From NCBI GenBank assembly GCA_003141795.1, contig PLNO01000138.1, positions 1 to 8,597 on the forward strand: a stretch of DNA of 8,597 nt. The letters are read 5' to 3'. The notes beneath the pieces are model-generated. The model ran no database searches. It saw only the letters and a program-made list of their open reading frames with translations, and had not been told where the DNA came from. Made by a program: the position numbers and the translations under genes. Every line of letters starts with the position of its first letter. Position 1 is the stretch's first letter. The DNA is from Spirochaetaceae bacterium (lineage in GTDB: Bacteria > Spirochaetota > Spirochaetia > SZUA-6 > Fen-1364). Positions 6,932-8,597 of the stretch are shown one piece after another.

Positions 6932-7902
6932 AGCTGGGCGCCCGGTCCCTCCTGTCGAACAGGATTGTTTTCGCCTACCTGCTCGCCGTCGTTCTCATGA
7001 TCCTCGGCGGCCTTCTCGTCCCCGGGTTCCTCGCCTTCAAGCACATCATGACCGTGATCCAGGCCTCGTGCTTCCTCGGGATCATCACCCTCGGCCAGTG
7101 CATCGTCATCATCTCCGGCAAGGAGGGCCTGGACCTCTCCGTCGGCGGGATCTTCGTGCTGGGCATTGTGATCAGCGCGGCGATCATGAACGGCGTCAAT
7201 GCCAACATCCCCCTCGCGGTCGTCGCCGTGCTTGCCGCAGGGTTCCTTCTCGGCCTGGTCAACGGTTTCGGGGTGTCCTATCTCTCCATCTCTCCGCTCA
7301 TCATGACCCTCGCGTGGGGAACGGCAGTCGGGGGCATCGCGCTGTTCACGACACAGGGCGTGCACATCGGCAAGGCCGCGCCCCTGCTGGAGACCGTCGG
7401 GCTGGGCGCGCTCACCTTTGCCGTGGGGGGGGTGAAAATCATCATCCCCTGGCTGGTCATCATCTGGATCGTGCTCATCGTCGTCGCCCAGCTCGTGCTC
7501 ACGCGGACCACGGCGGGCAAGGTCCTCTACGGCATCGGGGCGAACAACCGCGCGGCGGCGCTTTCAGGCGTGCGGACGAAGGTCTTCCGCATGATGGTCT
7601 ACGGTGTGAGCGGCGCCCTCTCATCGACAGCGGGGATGCTGATGCTGGGCTACGTCGGGCAGCCCAACATCAACCTCGGCAGCACCTACGTGCTGCCATC
7701 CGCCGTGGCCGCCATCATCGGGGGGATCTCGCTCTCCGGCGGTGGTGGCAGCTACCTCGGCGCGGTGGCAGGCGCCATCTTCCTCACGACCCTTGACAGC
7801 ATCCTTGCCACCCTCCAGTTCGGGGAGGGCGGACGGCAGGTGATCATCGGCATCGTCCTTCTTCTGCTCCTCTTGAGCTACACGCGGAAGAAGACCGACT
7901 AA
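6928..7902 (+). CDS. ABC transporter permease, ribose/simple-sugar (RbsC, BPD_transp_2) type
   Basis: This 324-aa inner-membrane permease is a subunit of a CUT2-type sugar importer. About 8-10 hydrophobic segments are visible, near 13-32, 46-63, 72-88, 95-113, 121-141, 172-192, 221-242, 257-268, 276-296 and 304-318. Two signatures mark the family: EGLDLSVGG (66-74), equivalent to the IDLSVG motif of RbsC proteins, and the cytoplasmic coupling loop GIGANNRAAALSG (202-214) that would contact the ATPase. The frame is open far upstream inside the MT II gene, but family resemblance starts at GTG 6928, which has GGAGG at 6917-6921 and overlaps the MT II stop by 4 nt. This links import to the methyl-transfer enzymes. 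The substrate is unknown, likely a sugar or polyol, possibly methylated. The ATPase gene is not in the window. Confidence 0.94.
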   Translation: MKLGARSLLSNRIVFAYLLAVVLMILGGLLVPGFLAFKHIMTVIQASCFLGIITLGQCIVIISGKEGLDLSVGGIFVLGIVISAAIMNGVNANIPLAVVAVLAAGFLLGLVNGFGVSYLSISPLIMTLAWGTAVGGIALFTTQGVHIGKAAPLLETVGLGALTFAVGGVKIIIPWLVIIWIVLIVVAQLVLTRTTAGKVLYGIGANNRAAALSGVRTKVFRMMVYGVSGALSSTAGMLMLGYVGQPNINLGSTYVLPSAVAAIIGGISLSGGGGSYLGAVAGAIFLTTLDSILATLQFGEGGRQVIIGIVLLLLLLSYTRKKTD

Positions 7903-7944
7903 GCATAACGAGGAAAGGAGGGCAGTTCTCTCGATACGGTCCAT

Positions 7945-7964
7945 CGCGGCACACAGGCGCCGCG
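7945..7964 (+). other. Hairpin in the permease-binding-protein intergenic region
   Basis: CGCGGC (7945-7950) pairs perfectly with GCCGCG (7959-7964) around an 8-nt loop. No T-run follows, so it is not an intrinsic terminator. In transporter operons such structures often stabilise or separate the abundant binding-protein message; that role is inference here. A copy of the heptamer CGGCACA (7947-7953) overlaps it. Confidence 0.3.
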
Positions 7965-7995
7965 CACGAAACACGATCAAGGAGGAGTATCCAAG

Positions 7996-8597
7996 ATGAA
8001 AAGAAAAGGGCTTATTGCGGTTCTCATCGGCATCGTTTTCATGGCTGCAAGCCTCAGCGTTTTCGCTGACACGGCCATCGACAAGTTCCTCAAGGGGACA
8101 TTGAAGAAGAAACCGCCCTACACGGTCGGCCTCAGCAACGGGCTCATCACGCACAGCTGGCGCACCCAGATGGTCAACGACTTCGAGAAGGAGTTCCAGC
8201 TCTACAAGGGGCAGGGTCTGGTCAAGAAGCTGATCGTCCAGCACGCCGGCAACGAGGTCGAGCTCCAGATCTCCCAGATCAGGAACCTGATCAACGCGAA
8301 CGTCGACCTTCTCATCGTCAACCCGAACTCCCAGAGCGCGCTGAACCCCGTCCTCGAAGAGGCCAACGCGAAGGGAATCCTCGTGCTCATCTTCGACCAG
8401 AGGACGACGAGCCCCGACGCCCTGCAGGTCTACTGCGACAACTACCACTGGATGGCCGACCTCGCCAACTACACGTTCAAGAAGATGAACGGAGCCGGCA
8501 CCGTCTACTACCTCAGCGGCTACGACGGATCGCCCGCCAACACCGACAGGGACAAGGCGTTCGCCGATTCGGCGAAGAAGTACCCCGGCATCAAGGG
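7996..8597 (+). CDS. Periplasmic sugar-binding protein of the ABC importer (3' end outside window)
   Basis: The first 200 residues of a type-1 periplasmic binding protein (Peripla_BP_4, ribose/simple-sugar group) are present; the gene continues past the window edge. It should capture the ligand in the periplasm for the adjacent permease. A signal peptide is clear: basic MKRK, a hydrophobic core (6-20), and cleavage likely after VFA (22-24). There is no lipobox Cys, so it is probably soluble in a diderm periplasm. The mature part shows SHxW-like HSWRTQM (53-59), the QISQIRNLI helix (91-99), VDLLIVNPNSQSALNPVL (103-120), the GILVLIFDQR strand (127-136), and YLSGYDGSPANTDRDKAF (172-189), all matching the family. 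ATG 7996 follows GGAGGAG (7981-7987). A separate 93-nt leader suggests expression above that of the permease. Ligand specificity cannot be deduced. Confidence 0.94.
   Translation, partial: MKRKGLIAVLIGIVFMAASLSVFADTAIDKFLKGTLKKKPPYTVGLSNGLITHSWRTQMVNDFEKEFQLYKGQGLVKKLIVQHAGNEVELQISQIRNLINANVDLLIVNPNSQSALNPVLEEANAKGILVLIFDQRTTSPDALQVYCDNYHWMADLANYTFKKMNGAGTVYYLSGYDGSPANTDRDKAFADSAKKYPGIK

Noticed and set aside
1..8597. CRISPR arrays, tRNA/rRNA genes, insertion sequences or attachment sites
   Set aside because: No regularly spaced repeats, RNA-gene signatures, transposase motifs or terminal repeats were seen on reading.

Overview
The window is GC-rich, protein-dense DNA with every recognisable gene on the + strand. 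It suggests an anaerobic bacterium with tetrahydrofolate/corrinoid one-carbon metabolism of the acetogen or syntroph kind. The one secreted protein has an ordinary signal peptide with no lipobox cysteine, which fits a periplasm and therefore a diderm cell. High-GC spirochaetes, deltaproteobacterial lineages or similar anaerobes are plausible, but the sequence alone does not fix the phylum.

Region 1 (1-1381) holds a two-gene unit, an alpha/beta hydrolase of the monoacylglycerol-lipase type followed 15 nt later by a GNAT acetyltransferase. It looks unrelated to what follows. Region 2 (1382-1585) is a 204-nt AT-richer intergenic stretch. It carries a weak hairpin, a candidate promoter, and a perfect 7-bp inverted repeat (CGGCACA-N15-TGTGCCG) lying across the promoter like an operator.

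Region 3 (1586-6931) is a complete corrinoid methyl-transfer module: a corrinoid protein, a URO-D-family methyltransferase (the likely substrate-side enzyme, MT I), a 2Fe-2S/ASKHA reductive activator, a protein resembling the MetH activation domain, and a pterin-binding methyltransferase (MT II, corrinoid to tetrahydrofolate). Inferred chemistry: a methyl group passes from an unknown donor to Co(I)-corrinoid and then to tetrahydrofolate, while the activator returns oxidised Co(II) corrinoid to service.

Region 4 (6928-8597, running off the edge) encodes a ribose/simple-sugar-type ABC permease and the start of a periplasmic sugar-binding protein. The permease start codon overlaps the MT II stop codon (GTGA), so transport appears to be co-translated with the methyl-transfer enzymes. 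The most interesting reading is one unit that imports a methylated sugar- or polyol-like compound and demethylates it into the folate pool. The substrate is unknown, and no transporter ATPase gene is visible before the window ends.
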